Source: Enterovibrio sp051650965 (GTDB lineage Bacteria > Pseudomonadota > Gammaproteobacteria > Enterobacterales > Vibrionaceae). Taken from it: 57,136 bases of DNA. Shown here one piece after another: positions 14,785 to 24,052 of the stretch (within the stretch, counting starts at the first letter, position 1; every line of letters starts with the position of its first letter). The notes beneath the pieces were generated by a model, which made no database searches, was not told where the DNA came from, and worked only from the letters and a program-made list of their open reading frames with translations. Where the stretch lies: positions 1 through 57,136 of the forward strand of contig JBOFRL010000091.1 of NCBI GenBank assembly GCA_051650965.1. The letters run 5' to 3'. Position numbers and translations under genes: made by a program.

Positions 14785-15594
14785 ATGATTGCATTTACAG
14801 ATCGTGAATTAGATGAAATATCACTATTAGAAGGCGCCTTAGCGCTCAATACGGCGATCAAGCCAAACACGCCCACCGACGCCATTCGCGCCCAGCTTGA
14901 GCTGATGGCCAGTGAAGCTGAGCTGCGTCTTGCCGGTGTGACCGACGTCGAGCAGCGTCTGCAGGGGCTATTGCAGCTTTTTTATAAAGAGTGGGGATTT
15001 AAAGGCGATTTTGATGAGTATTTTGACTCGCAAAATACCTTTGTGGAAGACGTCATTACGCGCCGCAAAGGGATCCCTGTCAGCCTTGGCGCGCTGCTGC
15101 TCTTTTTTGCCCAGCGCTTGCTGCTGCCAGTCAAAGCGGTTGGCTTTCCGACGCAGCTGATCTTGCGCATCGACTGGCCGCACCGCCGCCGTGAATACCT
15201 TGATCCTTTCAATGGCGAAATCGTGTCAACTCACGTGCTACACGGCTGGCTGATCGGCCGCGAAGGCTCGCTGGCGCAGCTGTTGCCCGAGCACACCCGC
15301 CAAACCGACAACGCCACGCTCATTCGGCGCTGGCTGACGGTGATGAAAAGCGCCTTTTTGCGCGAAGAAAATTACCTGCTTGCGCTGCGCTGCAGTGCGA
15401 TGGCGCTCAGCTTTGACCCGAACGATCCGCATGAAATTCGCGATAGAGGCTATATTTTTCAGCAGCTTAATTGTGGCTGGGTGGCGGCTGACGACTATCA
15501 ATATTTCATCGACCAGTGCCCCGACGACCCTGCAGTCGATTTGCTTAAAGCGCAGGTGCAAGTGCTTGGTGACGCGGTACCCGTTTTTCACTAG
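14785..15594 (+). CDS. sirB1: SirB1-family protein (transglutaminase-like fold)
   Basis: The 269-residue protein contains DVITRRKGIPVSLGALLLFFAQRL and VGFPTQLILRI, typical of SirB1/YchA. The family has a transglutaminase-like N-terminal domain and TPR-like helices at the C-terminus (here from about residue 185, LRCSAMALSFDPNDPHEIRDRG). No enzymatic activity has been established for the family to my knowledge. It lies 8 bp after sirB2 with AGAGG before the ATG. Confidence 0.88.
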   Translation: MIAFTDRELDEISLLEGALALNTAIKPNTPTDAIRAQLELMASEAELRLAGVTDVEQRLQGLLQLFYKEWGFKGDFDEYFDSQNTFVEDVITRRKGIPVSLGALLLFFAQRLLLPVKAVGFPTQLILRIDWPHRRREYLDPFNGEIVSTHVLHGWLIGREGSLAQLLPEHTRQTDNATLIRRWLTVMKSAFLREENYLLALRCSAMALSFDPNDPHEIRDRGYIFQQLNCGWVAADDYQYFIDQCPDDPAVDLLKAQVQVLGDAVPVFH

Positions 15595-15701
15595 TTGATT
15601 GATTTATATTGAAGCTTGCGCGATTGGTCTTGGCCAAAAGAACAATAAAAACGTGAACTGGCTAAAAGATCGAAGCGCTTTTTCACAGAATAGAAAAATA
15701 G

Positions 15702-15755
15702 TTGATTAACATCAGCCAGTTAAAAATTTCAAAGCCAATTGTTGATTAAGATCCT
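15702..15755 (+). promoter_or_regulatory. Two FNR-like boxes upstream of kdsA
   Basis: TTGATTAACATCAG (15702-15715) matches TTGATnnnnATCAA at nine of ten fixed positions. TTGATTAAGATCCT (15742-15755) matches at eight. They start exactly 40 bp apart. Function is inferred from motif only. Confidence 0.3.
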
Positions 15756-15791
15756 CTTAGTGAACGGGCTTGTGACCCTAGGACAGGTGAG

Positions 15792-16643
15792 ATGACGCAA
15801 AAGAAAGTACCCATCGGCGATATTTTGGTTGCCAACGATAATCCTTTTGTTTTATTTGGCGGCATGAATGTGCTTGAGTCTTACGACATGGCGATGCGCG
15901 TGTGTGAGCAGTATGTGCAGCTGACGCAAAAACTGGGGATCCCTTATGTGTTTAAAGCCTCGTTTGACAAAGCTAATCGCTCGTCAATTCACTCCTACCG
16001 CGGCCCTGGTCTTGATGAGGGAATGCGGATTTTTTCTGCGCTAAAACAAGCGTTTGGTGTAAAAATCATCACCGATGTGCATGAAGCGTGGCAAGCGCAG
16101 CCGGTCTCGGAAGTGGTGGATGTCATTCAGCTACCTGCGTTTTTGGCGCGCCAGACTGACTTGGTGCATGCGATGGCCAAAACCAATGCGGTGATCAACG
16201 TTAAAAAGCCGCAGTTCATGAGCCCCGATCAAGTAGGCAATATCGTTGATAAATTTGCAGAATGCGGCAACGATAAAGTGATCTTGTGTGAGCGTGGCAG
16301 CTGCCACGGTTACGATAATTTGGTGGTTGATATGCTTGGGTTTGGCGTGATGAAAAAGATGAGCCAAGGCAGTCCTATCATTTTTGATGTGACGCATGCG
16401 CTGCAGATGCGCGAAGCGGGCGGCGCGCAATCTGGCGGACGGCGCGCGCAAACGGTGGAGCTGGCGAAAGCAGGGCTTGCAACCAAAATTGCGGGACTTT
16501 TCATCGAAGCGCATCCCGATCCAAAAACGGCCAAATGCGACGGCCCGTCGGCGTTCCCGCTGGCGCAGCTTGAGCCATTCTTAAGTCAAATGAAGCAGCT
16601 TGACGATTTAATCAAAAGTTTTGCTGAGATTGAAATCGCTTAA
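15792..16643 (+). CDS. kdsA: 3-deoxy-8-phosphooctulonate synthase
   Basis: It condenses arabinose 5-phosphate and PEP to KDO-8-phosphate for lipopolysaccharide core synthesis. The 283-residue protein matches the E. coli enzyme in length. FKASFDKANRSS, ITDVHE, NVKKPQFMSP and FDVTHALQ are the substrate-binding segments of the KdsA/DAHP synthase-type barrel. A 197-bp gap from sirB1 with possible regulatory repeats suggests it has its own promoter. It converges with the MFS gene. Confidence 0.97.
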   Translation: MTQKKVPIGDILVANDNPFVLFGGMNVLESYDMAMRVCEQYVQLTQKLGIPYVFKASFDKANRSSIHSYRGPGLDEGMRIFSALKQAFGVKIITDVHEAWQAQPVSEVVDVIQLPAFLARQTDLVHAMAKTNAVINVKKPQFMSPDQVGNIVDKFAECGNDKVILCERGSCHGYDNLVVDMLGFGVMKKMSQGSPIIFDVTHALQMREAGGAQSGGRRAQTVELAKAGLATKIAGLFIEAHPDPKTAKCDGPSAFPLAQLEPFLSQMKQLDDLIKSFAEIEIA

Positions 16644-16668
16644 GGTTTACAGAACATCCGTGATAAGT

Positions 16669-16695
16669 GGCGCGACGAAAATCGCGCCTTTTTTA
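16669..16695. terminator. Terminator of kdsA
   Basis: GGCGCGA-cgaaaa-TCGCGCC followed by six T. It lies 5 bp from the stop of the convergent MFS gene, so it mainly serves kdsA. Confidence 0.88.
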
Positions 16696-16698
16696 TGC

Positions 16699-17859
16699 TT
16701 ACAGCGCCGGCGGATTTTTCTTGTTTTGACAATAGGTTAAATAGAGCATGATCAAAAAAGTGGTGGCGAGGCAAAAGAGCAAATAGGGGATAAATGAGCC
16801 GGCGTGCAGCAGTATGTAACCTGCGACAATCGGGCCGGTAATTGAGCCAACACTATAACTTATCTGCATTAATTCGGTGGCGGAGACAATTTTGGTACTG
16901 TCTAACTCTTTGCACGCCAAAGTGATGGCGATGGGGTAGATGGCAAAAACCGCCGCGCCCAGCAAAAACAGGCCAAGCAGAGTAAGCGCGAAGGTGCTGG
17001 TCGCTGTTTTTATGATCAAAATAGCAATCAGTCCGCAAAAACTGCACGCCGCCATGAGCTGGCGTTTTTCTATGCGTGCGTTAAATTTGCTGATCAGCGG
17101 CTGGATCAGCATCGCGCCTAAGATCACCACCGCCATCATGGTGCCAACTTGCTGCTCGGTGAAAAATTTGCTCAGCTCAAGTGGCAGCAGGCCGTAAATG
17201 GCGCCGATCAAAAGCCCAGACGTGGTGCAGCCGATGTAAGCGGCCGCCGGTATATTTTTGAATTCATTAAACTTGATACGCGAGTGGGCCAGCTCCGGCG
17301 GTTCGCTTTTGCGAAATAGCAGCGCGGGAAAAATGGATAAAAAGATCATTGCGGCCGCGATCAGTAGCGGCGTTTTCCCTTGCACGCCAACGAGCGAGAT
17401 CCCAAATTGTCCCAGCGACGAGCCGCCATACAGCGCCGCCATGTACAGGCCAAGACGTTTCGCGCGCGCCTGCTCATTGTCGGCGATCAAAAGCCAAGAC
17501 TCGATGGCGACAAAGACGCCTGCAATCGCTATCCCAGAAACTAAGCGGCCGATCAGCCATACGCTGGGGACGGTAAAAAACGCCATCGCACAAATTGAGA
17601 TCACGACCGCCAGTAAAAATAGAGAGAGCGCGTAGCGGTGCTTTAGGTAGCTGACAATGCGCGCGCTGATGGTCGAGCCGATGAGCAGTCCTGCATAAAA
17701 AACGCTCGCCAGCCAAGCGGCAAGGCCATTGGGCATCGCGTGCTCTTTGAGCGCAAGTGGCAGCAGGCTCATGACAAAACCTGATGCGATAGCAAAGAGG
17801 CCCAAGGTGAAAAATACTGGGATCGGCATTGGCGATGGCGTAGAAATATTGGCTTGCAA
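16699..17859 (-). CDS. MFS transporter, YcaD-like
   Basis: The 386-residue protein has twelve hydrophobic segments and the overall look of the YcaD branch of the major facilitator superfamily (VFYAGLLIGSTISARIV early, VAIESWLLIADNEQARAKRLGLYMAALYGGSSLGQF in helices 4-5). The substrate is unknown. The best start appears to be a TTG at 17859, with GAGAG about seven bases upstream. An ATG ten codons inside (17829) is an alternative. It is transcribed alone, convergent with kdsA. Confidence 0.8.
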   Translation of the reverse strand: MQANISTPSPMPIPVFFTLGLFAIASGFVMSLLPLALKEHAMPNGLAAWLASVFYAGLLIGSTISARIVSYLKHRYALSLFLLAVVISICAMAFFTVPSVWLIGRLVSGIAIAGVFVAIESWLLIADNEQARAKRLGLYMAALYGGSSLGQFGISLVGVQGKTPLLIAAAMIFLSIFPALLFRKSEPPELAHSRIKFNEFKNIPAAAYIGCTTSGLLIGAIYGLLPLELSKFFTEQQVGTMMAVVILGAMLIQPLISKFNARIEKRQLMAACSFCGLIAILIIKTATSTFALTLLGLFLLGAAVFAIYPIAITLACKELDSTKIVSATELMQISYSVGSITGPIVAGYILLHAGSFIPYLLFCLATTFLIMLYLTYCQNKKNPPAL

Positions 17860-18043
17860 AATAGACTCTCAGTATCGGTAAAGTAATGCGCTGATTTGAT
17901 TATTCTTTAGCTTTGGTGGAAGGTAAAGCTCTTTAGCAAGTTTGTGATTGATTTTTTTGTTTTGCTGACAGCGGTTAAAATAGCGGTGTAAAGAATGTGC
18001 TAAATGCGGCGGCGTGAGTGTGAGGTGAGGCGGGAAAAACATA

Positions 18044-18067
18044 ACAAGGCTGAAATTACAGCCTTGT
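18044..18067 (-). terminator. Terminator of the 50-residue gene
   Basis: ACAAGGCTG-aaatta-CAGCCTTGT is a nine-bp perfect stem. On the minus strand it is followed by TATGTTTTT. Confidence 0.7.
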
Positions 18068-18099
18068 AAAGCGATGCTAAGAAATAACGCGTTTATTCA

Positions 18100-18252
18100 T
18101 CACAATGCTTCATGAGAAGTAGATTGAAAATCTGAGCAGACTTTCCCATCTTCTTCCACAAGTCCTAATTCCATGCAGGCTTCATCAAAACTTAGCCCTA
18201 GGTGGCAGCAAAGTATGTCGATAGCAACGCGATAATTTTCCTTATCAGCCAT
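18100..18252 (-). CDS. Small unknown protein of 50 residues
   Basis: I do not recognise this gene. The product begins MADKENYRVAIDILCC and contains three cysteines (two adjacent near residue 15 and one near 39) and many acidic residues. It has no signal peptide or membrane segment. The case for it being real is a strong AAAGGAG Shine-Dalgarno six to seven bases before the ATG at 18252 and a perfect hairpin terminator 33 bp after its stop. It has no operon partner, lying between the MFS gene and the RND efflux operon. Confidence 0.6.
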   Translation of the reverse strand: MADKENYRVAIDILCCHLGLSFDEACMELGLVEEDGKVCSDFQSTSHEAL

Positions 18253-18380
18253 GTTAACTCCTTTAACGGGTGCGGTGTTACGCAATATTAGGTTTGATTA
18301 ACTGTATGAGAGCATTAAAAAAATGACAATTAGACATTGGGGGAAGAGAGAACAAATTGGAACTTTTGTGACACTTGTAT

Positions 18381-18410
18381 CAAAAAAAAGCCCTGTATAA
18401 ACAGGGCCTT
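18381..18410 (-). terminator. Terminator of the RND efflux operon
   Basis: On the minus strand GCCCTGT-ttat-ACAGGGC is followed by eight T. It is a strong intrinsic terminator just after the permease stop. Confidence 0.9.
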
Positions 18411-18415
18411 TGCAT

Positions 18416-21400
18416 TTAGTTTTTGGCATTCTCAATCAGATGCGGCTCAGCCTGCACATTAAAGAAAATGGCATAAAACAGCGGGATCACCACCAGCGTT
18501 AGGATAGTTGCGAACAGCAATCCGAACATGATGGTGACGGCCATACTTTTAAAGAATGGATCGACAAGGAGCGGTGCGACACCCAAAATGGTGGTCAGCG
18601 CGCCAAGTAGCACGGGTTTTGCGCGACTTAACGCCGCGTCAATGATGGCAAAATAAGGCACTTTACCCTCTTTGATCTCCGCATCTGCCTGATCTACAAG
18701 CACAATCGCATTTTTAACCATCATGCCAATCAAGCTTAAAAAGCCCAAGATCGCCATAAATTCAAAAGGCGTTTGGAAAATGATAAGACCAATTGCCACC
18801 CCGATGATTGCCAGCGGCGCAGTCAGCCAGATCACCAGTGGCTGGCGCAGCGCGTTGAACATGAAGATCACCGCCAAAATCATCGCCGCAAAACCGTAAG
18901 GCGCTGAAATAGCTAGGCCTTCATTAGCATCACGCGACGCTTTGTGCTCGCCGTACCACGTGAGCTTGTAGCCGGCAGGCAGCTTCATCGCTTCAATCGC
19001 AGGCCTGATGATATTAAATGCATCAGAGGTGAGCACATTTGGCGCAGGATCTGCCTGCACCAAAATGGTGGGCATGCGGTTAATGCGGCGCAGCATCGCA
19101 TCTTCATACACGAGGTTGACCGACTCTATCAGCTGGCTCACTTGAACGTGGCTGTTGGTTTTCGGGCTAAAGACTTCGGTATTTTCCACTGCGCGTTGGT
19201 GAGCTCGCTCGTTTTCAGGCGCACGCACCACAATCGGAATGAGATCATCCCCTTCGCGATAAGTGGCGACGGTGCGTCCGGAAAGCGTCTGCGCAATCGC
19301 ACTGTTGATCTCTTGGCTGGTTAAGCCGAAAAATTGCGCTTGCTGCTCAGAGTAGATCGGGCGCAGTACCGGCATTTGTTGGCGCCAGTCATCTTGAATA
19401 GCGATAAGCTCAGGCTTGCTTTGCATGATCTTTTTCGCTTGCTCGGCGAGATCGCGCAGCACTTTGCTGTCTGGGCCGCTAAAGCCGGCTTCTATCTTCT
19501 TGCCGCCCCCACGTCCTAGCATGAATTTCCACACTTTAATTGAAGCTTGTGGATATTTGGCGCTAATTTCATTTTGCAGCTCATTGACCAACACCGAAAT
19601 CTTATTGTAATCATCGACTTCGATAAGGAGCTGGCCATAGCTACTGTTGCGCGGCTCAGGCACGTACGAAAGCATAAAGCGCAGCGCGCCGCCGCCAATA
19701 AAGCTGGCAATGTTCGTCACATCTGGCTTCGCCCGTACATCTTGCTCAACCTGCGCTACGACGCTTTCTGTCAGCTTAATGTCAGAGCCTTGTGGTAAAA
19801 AGATATCTAACACAAACTGCGGACGTTGCGATTCTGGCATGAAGCCTGGCGGGATAAATTTAAAGCCCCAAAATGCAGCAATTAACATGCTTACGAGCAA
19901 AATTACGCTAAATTTGCGAGATTTAAGTACCCACGTGAGCACGGCGCGGTAGCCGTTAAGCATGGCGCTGGGTTTGCTTTCTTTTTGATCAGCCTTCACT
20001 TTTAAGTAGTCGTGGCACAAAAGTGGTGTCACGGTGACCGCAAGTAGCCAGCTTAAAAACATCGAGTACAAAATTACCCAAAAGAGCGAGCCTGCGTATT
20101 CGCCCATGTCAGTTGGCGATAAGCCGATGGCGCTAAAGGCAAAAATGCCGACCACCGTACCACCGAGCAGCGGCCATTGCGTGCTGCTGACGATGTCAGA
20201 AACGATAGTGGCGCGATCTTCATCAGGATTTTTTTGCAGACGCACTAACACGCCGTCGGTCACCACAATCGCGTTATCCACCAGCATGCCAAGCGCGATG
20301 ATCAGCGCGCCGAGCGAAATACGCTGCATGGCGATGCTGTCAAACAGCATGATGCACAGCGTGCCGGCCACCGTGAGCAGCAAAACAAAGCCGATGATGA
20401 CCCCAGAGCGCACGCCCATAAAGATCAGCAGTACGATAAACACAATCGCGACTGCCGCAATCAAGTTATCGACGAAGTTTGCTACCGATGCGCGCACTGA
20501 GTCAGACTGCATCGAAACCGGATGAAGCTCCATGCCGATAGGGCGCTGATCTTCAAGCTCTGCTAAGCGCGCTTTTACCGCGTCGCCCATGTCAACCACG
20601 TTGCCGCCGTTGACGTTAGAAACGCCAAAGCCGACCGCGCGTTTGCCATTAAAGCGCATCAACATGGTCGAAGGCTCTTGATAGCCGCGTGTGATGGTCG
20701 CGATGTCGCCAAGTTTAACTAAGGTGTTGTTTTTCCCGAGCGCAATTTGCAAATTTTGCAGATCGCGTGTGCTGCGAATGTTCGGGCTTGGCAGGACTGG
20801 AATGCGCATGGTGTTTGCGTCAACGCTGCCAGATTGCACGACAAGGTTTTGTTTTTGCAGGGTATTAAAGACGGCTTCTGCAGAAACGCCAAAGCGATTG
20901 AGCGACTCGCTAGAGATCTCAACGAAAATGGTCTCTTGTTTTTCAGCTAGCGTTTCAGTTTTGGCAACGCCCGGCACGAGCACGATTTCGCGGCGAATTT
21001 TGTCGACGTAATCTTGCAGCTCTTTATCGGTATAGCCTTCACCGGTTACCGCGTAAAAAAGCGCGTAAACGTCTGAAAAGTCATCATTAACGATAGGCGC
21101 GCCGGCTCCCGATGGCAGCTTGCGCTGTGCGTCGGCCACTTTGCGGCGCAGCTTATCCCAAACTTGCTGCAGCTCGTTGGCGGACTTGGCAAATTCGAGT
21201 TTGATCTCAACGGTAACTTCCGACATCCCTTGTTTTGAGACCGATTTTACCTCTTTAAGCTCTTGTAATGATTGCACCGCGCCTTCAATGACATCGGTAA
21301 TTTCATCGGAAACTTCTTGCGCGGTTGCGCCAGGGTAGGGCGTGTTGATCACCGCTTGACGGATCACAAACTCGGGATCTTCAAAGCGGCCTAATTTGAG

Positions 21401-21487
21401 ATAACTAAGGTAGCCTCCCAGCAGCGTGAGCGCTATCAGCACCCAGACGCTGGTGCGCTTAGCTAAGGTATAGCGAGCGATATCCAT
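18416..21487 (-). CDS. RND efflux permease (AcrB superfamily)
   Basis: The 1023-residue inner-membrane pump follows the family plan: an N-terminal helix (TSVWVLIALTLLGGYLSYLKLGRFEDPEF), two large periplasmic loops, and helix groups at about 335-530 and 850-1010. Helix 4 has GMLVDNAIVV, with one of the two proton-relay aspartates of AcrB replaced by Asn. Helix 10 keeps the relay lysine (GMMVKNAIVLVDQ). The drug or metabolite exported cannot be told from sequence. It starts 2 bp after the adaptor gene stop, so the two are cotranscribed. No TolC-like gene is adjacent. Confidence 0.93.
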   Translation of the reverse strand: MDIARYTLAKRTSVWVLIALTLLGGYLSYLKLGRFEDPEFVIRQAVINTPYPGATAQEVSDEITDVIEGAVQSLQELKEVKSVSKQGMSEVTVEIKLEFAKSANELQQVWDKLRRKVADAQRKLPSGAGAPIVNDDFSDVYALFYAVTGEGYTDKELQDYVDKIRREIVLVPGVAKTETLAEKQETIFVEISSESLNRFGVSAEAVFNTLQKQNLVVQSGSVDANTMRIPVLPSPNIRSTRDLQNLQIALGKNNTLVKLGDIATITRGYQEPSTMLMRFNGKRAVGFGVSNVNGGNVVDMGDAVKARLAELEDQRPIGMELHPVSMQSDSVRASVANFVDNLIAAVAIVFIVLLIFMGVRSGVIIGFVLLLTVAGTLCIMLFDSIAMQRISLGALIIALGMLVDNAIVVTDGVLVRLQKNPDEDRATIVSDIVSSTQWPLLGGTVVGIFAFSAIGLSPTDMGEYAGSLFWVILYSMFLSWLLAVTVTPLLCHDYLKVKADQKESKPSAMLNGYRAVLTWVLKSRKFSVILLVSMLIAAFWGFKFIPPGFMPESQRPQFVLDIFLPQGSDIKLTESVVAQVEQDVRAKPDVTNIASFIGGGALRFMLSYVPEPRNSSYGQLLIEVDDYNKISVLVNELQNEISAKYPQASIKVWKFMLGRGGGKKIEAGFSGPDSKVLRDLAEQAKKIMQSKPELIAIQDDWRQQMPVLRPIYSEQQAQFFGLTSQEINSAIAQTLSGRTVATYREGDDLIPIVVRAPENERAHQRAVENTEVFSPKTNSHVQVSQLIESVNLVYEDAMLRRINRMPTILVQADPAPNVLTSDAFNIIRPAIEAMKLPAGYKLTWYGEHKASRDANEGLAISAPYGFAAMILAVIFMFNALRQPLVIWLTAPLAIIGVAIGLIIFQTPFEFMAILGFLSLIGMMVKNAIVLVDQADAEIKEGKVPYFAIIDAALSRAKPVLLGALTTILGVAPLLVDPFFKSMAVTIMFGLLFATILTLVVIPLFYAIFFNVQAEPHLIENAKN

Positions 21488-21489
21488 GA

Positions 21490-22599
21490 TTAATTACTCT
21501 CATTGGTAGCGAGACGAGGTTCAACTTGCATGCCTTCTTGTACACTTTGCGCACCGGCAATGATCACTTTTTCTCCAATATTTACGCCTTGTCTAACTTC
21601 GACGCGGCTATTTTGCAAATTGCCAAGCGTGATGTAGCGCTGGCGAGCTTTGTTGTCTTGATCCAACACCCACACAAACTGCTTGCCTTGATTGTCAGGG
21701 ATAATGGCTGTCAGCGGCAGTGAAAATTGTCCGCCGTTTGCCGCAGTCGCATCGCCGTCTTGCACGGGAATAACTTTAGCGACCATTCCAGGGAAAACGC
21801 GCACGCCTTCAAGCGAGGTGATCCCGAGTACAACCGAGTAGGTTTGCGAAGTTGGGTCGGGCTCTGTGGCGTAAGTGCGCAGTTTTAATGGCAATTTTTT
21901 ATCAGGAATGCCGGAAAGCTCAGCGTACGCGCTTTGCGAGCCGCTTTCACTGAGGATCAATTTGTGCGGGACATTGATAACGATTTCTAAATCGTTGAGA
22001 TCTTGCACGGTCAAAATGGTTGAATTGGCTGCAACTTGGGAAAAGTTGTCTGCAATAATTCGGCCGATGATGCCGTCAAAAGGCGCGGTTAGGTTGGTGT
22101 GATCGAGTTGCAGCTGCGCGTCTTTCACTTTGTTTGCGGCAAGTTTAAAGCGCGTTTCGACTTTATCGAGATCGCTTTTAGAAATTGCCTGCGTTCTTCG
22201 ATAAATCGCTTGGGCGCGCTCAAATTCTGCTTTAGACTCGTTGAGCTCAAATTGTGCCGCGTTGAGCGCTGTGATCACGTCGCGCTGATCTAACTTGGCT
22301 AAAAGTTGCCCTTTTTTCACCATGCTGCCTTCTTTGACTAACAGCTCAGTCAGGCGGCCGCTGATCCTAAAGGCTAGATCGGCGCGATTAGCCGCTTGCA
22401 CGATGCCGCTAAAGGTGAGCTCGGTGTTTGCTTGCGGGCGGATCACTTCAACTAAAGCTGGGCGCACAGGCGCGGCGGCCGCTTGCTCGGAAATGGCTTG
22501 TTTATCATTACACGCAGCCAAAAATAATGAAGAAAAAGCAATTGAAATCGCAAGGGTGCTTCGTCTTATCGAAGGCCAAGTGGGGTGCTGTGTAATCAT
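21490..22599 (-). CDS. RND efflux periplasmic adaptor lipoprotein
   Basis: The 369-residue membrane-fusion protein links the RND permease to an outer-membrane channel. A signal peptide ends in the lipobox LAAC, giving acylated Cys30. FRISGRLTELLVKEGSMVKKGQLLAKLD is the first half of the lipoyl domain. A helical hairpin (about 100-155) and the second half (LTAPFDGIIGRII) follow. The start at 22599 has GGAG six bases upstream; a TTG four codons earlier is less likely. It is the first gene of the two-gene efflux operon. No regulator gene is adjacent. Confidence 0.93.
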   Translation of the reverse strand: MITQHPTWPSIRRSTLAISIAFSSLFLAACNDKQAISEQAAAAPVRPALVEVIRPQANTELTFSGIVQAANRADLAFRISGRLTELLVKEGSMVKKGQLLAKLDQRDVITALNAAQFELNESKAEFERAQAIYRRTQAISKSDLDKVETRFKLAANKVKDAQLQLDHTNLTAPFDGIIGRIIADNFSQVAANSTILTVQDLNDLEIVINVPHKLILSESGSQSAYAELSGIPDKKLPLKLRTYATEPDPTSQTYSVVLGITSLEGVRVFPGMVAKVIPVQDGDATAANGGQFSLPLTAIIPDNQGKQFVWVLDQDNKARQRYITLGNLQNSRVEVRQGVNIGEKVIIAGAQSVQEGMQVEPRLATNESN

Positions 22600-23190
22600 A
22601 TGTTTCTCCAAATGATCGAATTTCTAACTTACTAAAAGTAAAGGCTTATCGTCAGTACAGGGCGATTAAAATTTAAAGCTAACCAAACAACTCATTCTAA
22701 ATATTTCACAAATGTAGCGCTATCTTTTTTGATATTTAACTGCGCGCGCAAATTTATTTACATTTTATTAATTGTGGAGAAAGTGAACAGATGTGAAGCT
22801 GTTGAATATGCGCCGCGGTCAAGTCGGTCTAGATAAAAATTAAATTAAAACAAATAGATATAAAAAATGTGATTTTTTTTAGATCAATTCACTTTCAAAT
22901 AGTTCTCTGCTAAGAGCAAAATTGGCTTGTTTTTTGGGCAATTTAAATCGGATAAAAACCGTTAATACACTTTTTATCTTTTAAATAAATCGCTTTGTAA
23001 AATAACAAAATCGAATTTCTTATTAATTCTGCAAAGGAAGAGGGCCGTGCAATGTAATAAAAACACAATAAATGTGTGAGTAAAAAATAAATGTTTCTCG
23101 CACTTAAATAAGCAATTGAGCGCAAAAATTGTAATAGAACAAAACGCATTAAAAAATTTGCATGCAGTAAATAGTCGGTTATTGGATTAC
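22600..23190. other. AT-rich intergenic region
   Basis: About 590 bp with long A/T runs and no convincing gene. It must hold the promoters of the efflux operon (minus strand) and of the orphan membrane gene (plus strand), but none could be pinned down. The composition contrasts with the flanking housekeeping genes and would suit H-NS-type silencing. Confidence 0.5.
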
Positions 23191-23883
23191 ATGATCATGA
23201 TAAACAAACAAGAAATTTTAAAGGATAATGCTAATAAAAGTGATGAAAATTTGATGAGCAAGGAAAATAAACGTCCAGAAATAAGGATAAATGACACCAT
23301 TTTAGGGGCCAAGATGAATAAAGTTGTAACGAGTAAAAGAACCGTTTCTGCCGTAGAAGAATTTATTAAGCAAAAAGAAAGTGTAACGAAAATTTACATG
23401 GTGCTGACTTTTATTGTGGCCTTTTCTATTTTTATTTTCGCCGCTTCCGTTAATCAAGACGTTTTTAAATTGGAAAGAGAGACGTCGGCAGTATTAAACC
23501 AAGCGATTAATGCGACGGTGTTATTGGTGATCCCATTTTTGCTCGGCGCGATTGGCGGTTTAACCTGCATTTTGCTCAGCGAGCTACGTGTTGATGCTAA
23601 AGGAACCTTGAGCATTTCGGCGGGTCTGATGGCGGTTTTTTCTTGGATTGCCATCAAAAGCGAATTTTTTCTCGCGATAGTTTCACCGTCTTCTGATATT
23701 CGGGCGACAGTTGCGGCGATGGAAACAGTCGGTTCAACCGGTTTTTATTCATCGGCGTTGGTCGCTATTTTAGTGGGTATTTTTACAACTAACCTGTATT
23801 TATCTGTGAATCGCCGCGTTGAATTTCAATTAGCGAAACTGCTTAAAGAAGGCACGGAAAATAATAAAGATCAACAAGCATAA
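23191..23883 (+). CDS. Orphan membrane protein, four predicted helices
   Basis: I do not recognise a family. The product, about 230 residues, has a hydrophilic N-terminal region of about 65 residues. Four hydrophobic segments follow (YMVLTFIVAFSIFIFAAS, ATVLLVIPFLLGAIGGLTC, ISAGLMAVFSWIAIKSEFF, SALVAILVGIFTTNLYLSV), then a short charged tail. The start is uncertain. ATG codons at 23191 and 23197 lie after a weak TTGGA, and another at 23254 would give a shorter protein. Codons are more AT-rich than in neighbouring genes, and it sits in an AT-rich island, which suggests horizontal acquisition. Confidence 0.65.
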   Translation: MIMINKQEILKDNANKSDENLMSKENKRPEIRINDTILGAKMNKVVTSKRTVSAVEEFIKQKESVTKIYMVLTFIVAFSIFIFAASVNQDVFKLERETSAVLNQAINATVLLVIPFLLGAIGGLTCILLSELRVDAKGTLSISAGLMAVFSWIAIKSEFFLAIVSPSSDIRATVAAMETVGSTGFYSSALVAILVGIFTTNLYLSVNRRVEFQLAKLLKEGTENNKDQQA

Positions 23884-24007
23884 GATGATTGGTTAAATTT
23901 AAAATAAAAAATACATTGCGTGATATTTATCTTTTATTTAAGTGATCACCAATTTTCTTATTCAACAAAATCATTGCGATTTTTATTAATGACGCGAAAC
24001 AATAGAT

Positions 24008-24035
24008 AAAAAAAAGAGCCGTAAGGCTCTTTTTT
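24008..24035. terminator. Terminator of rne
   Basis: AAAAAAGAGCC-gtaa-GGCTCTTTTTT is a long stem including its A/T tails. On the minus strand it ends rne. It could also act for the plus-strand gene upstream. Confidence 0.9.
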
Positions 24036-24052
24036 GTTTTATCGCGTAGATA

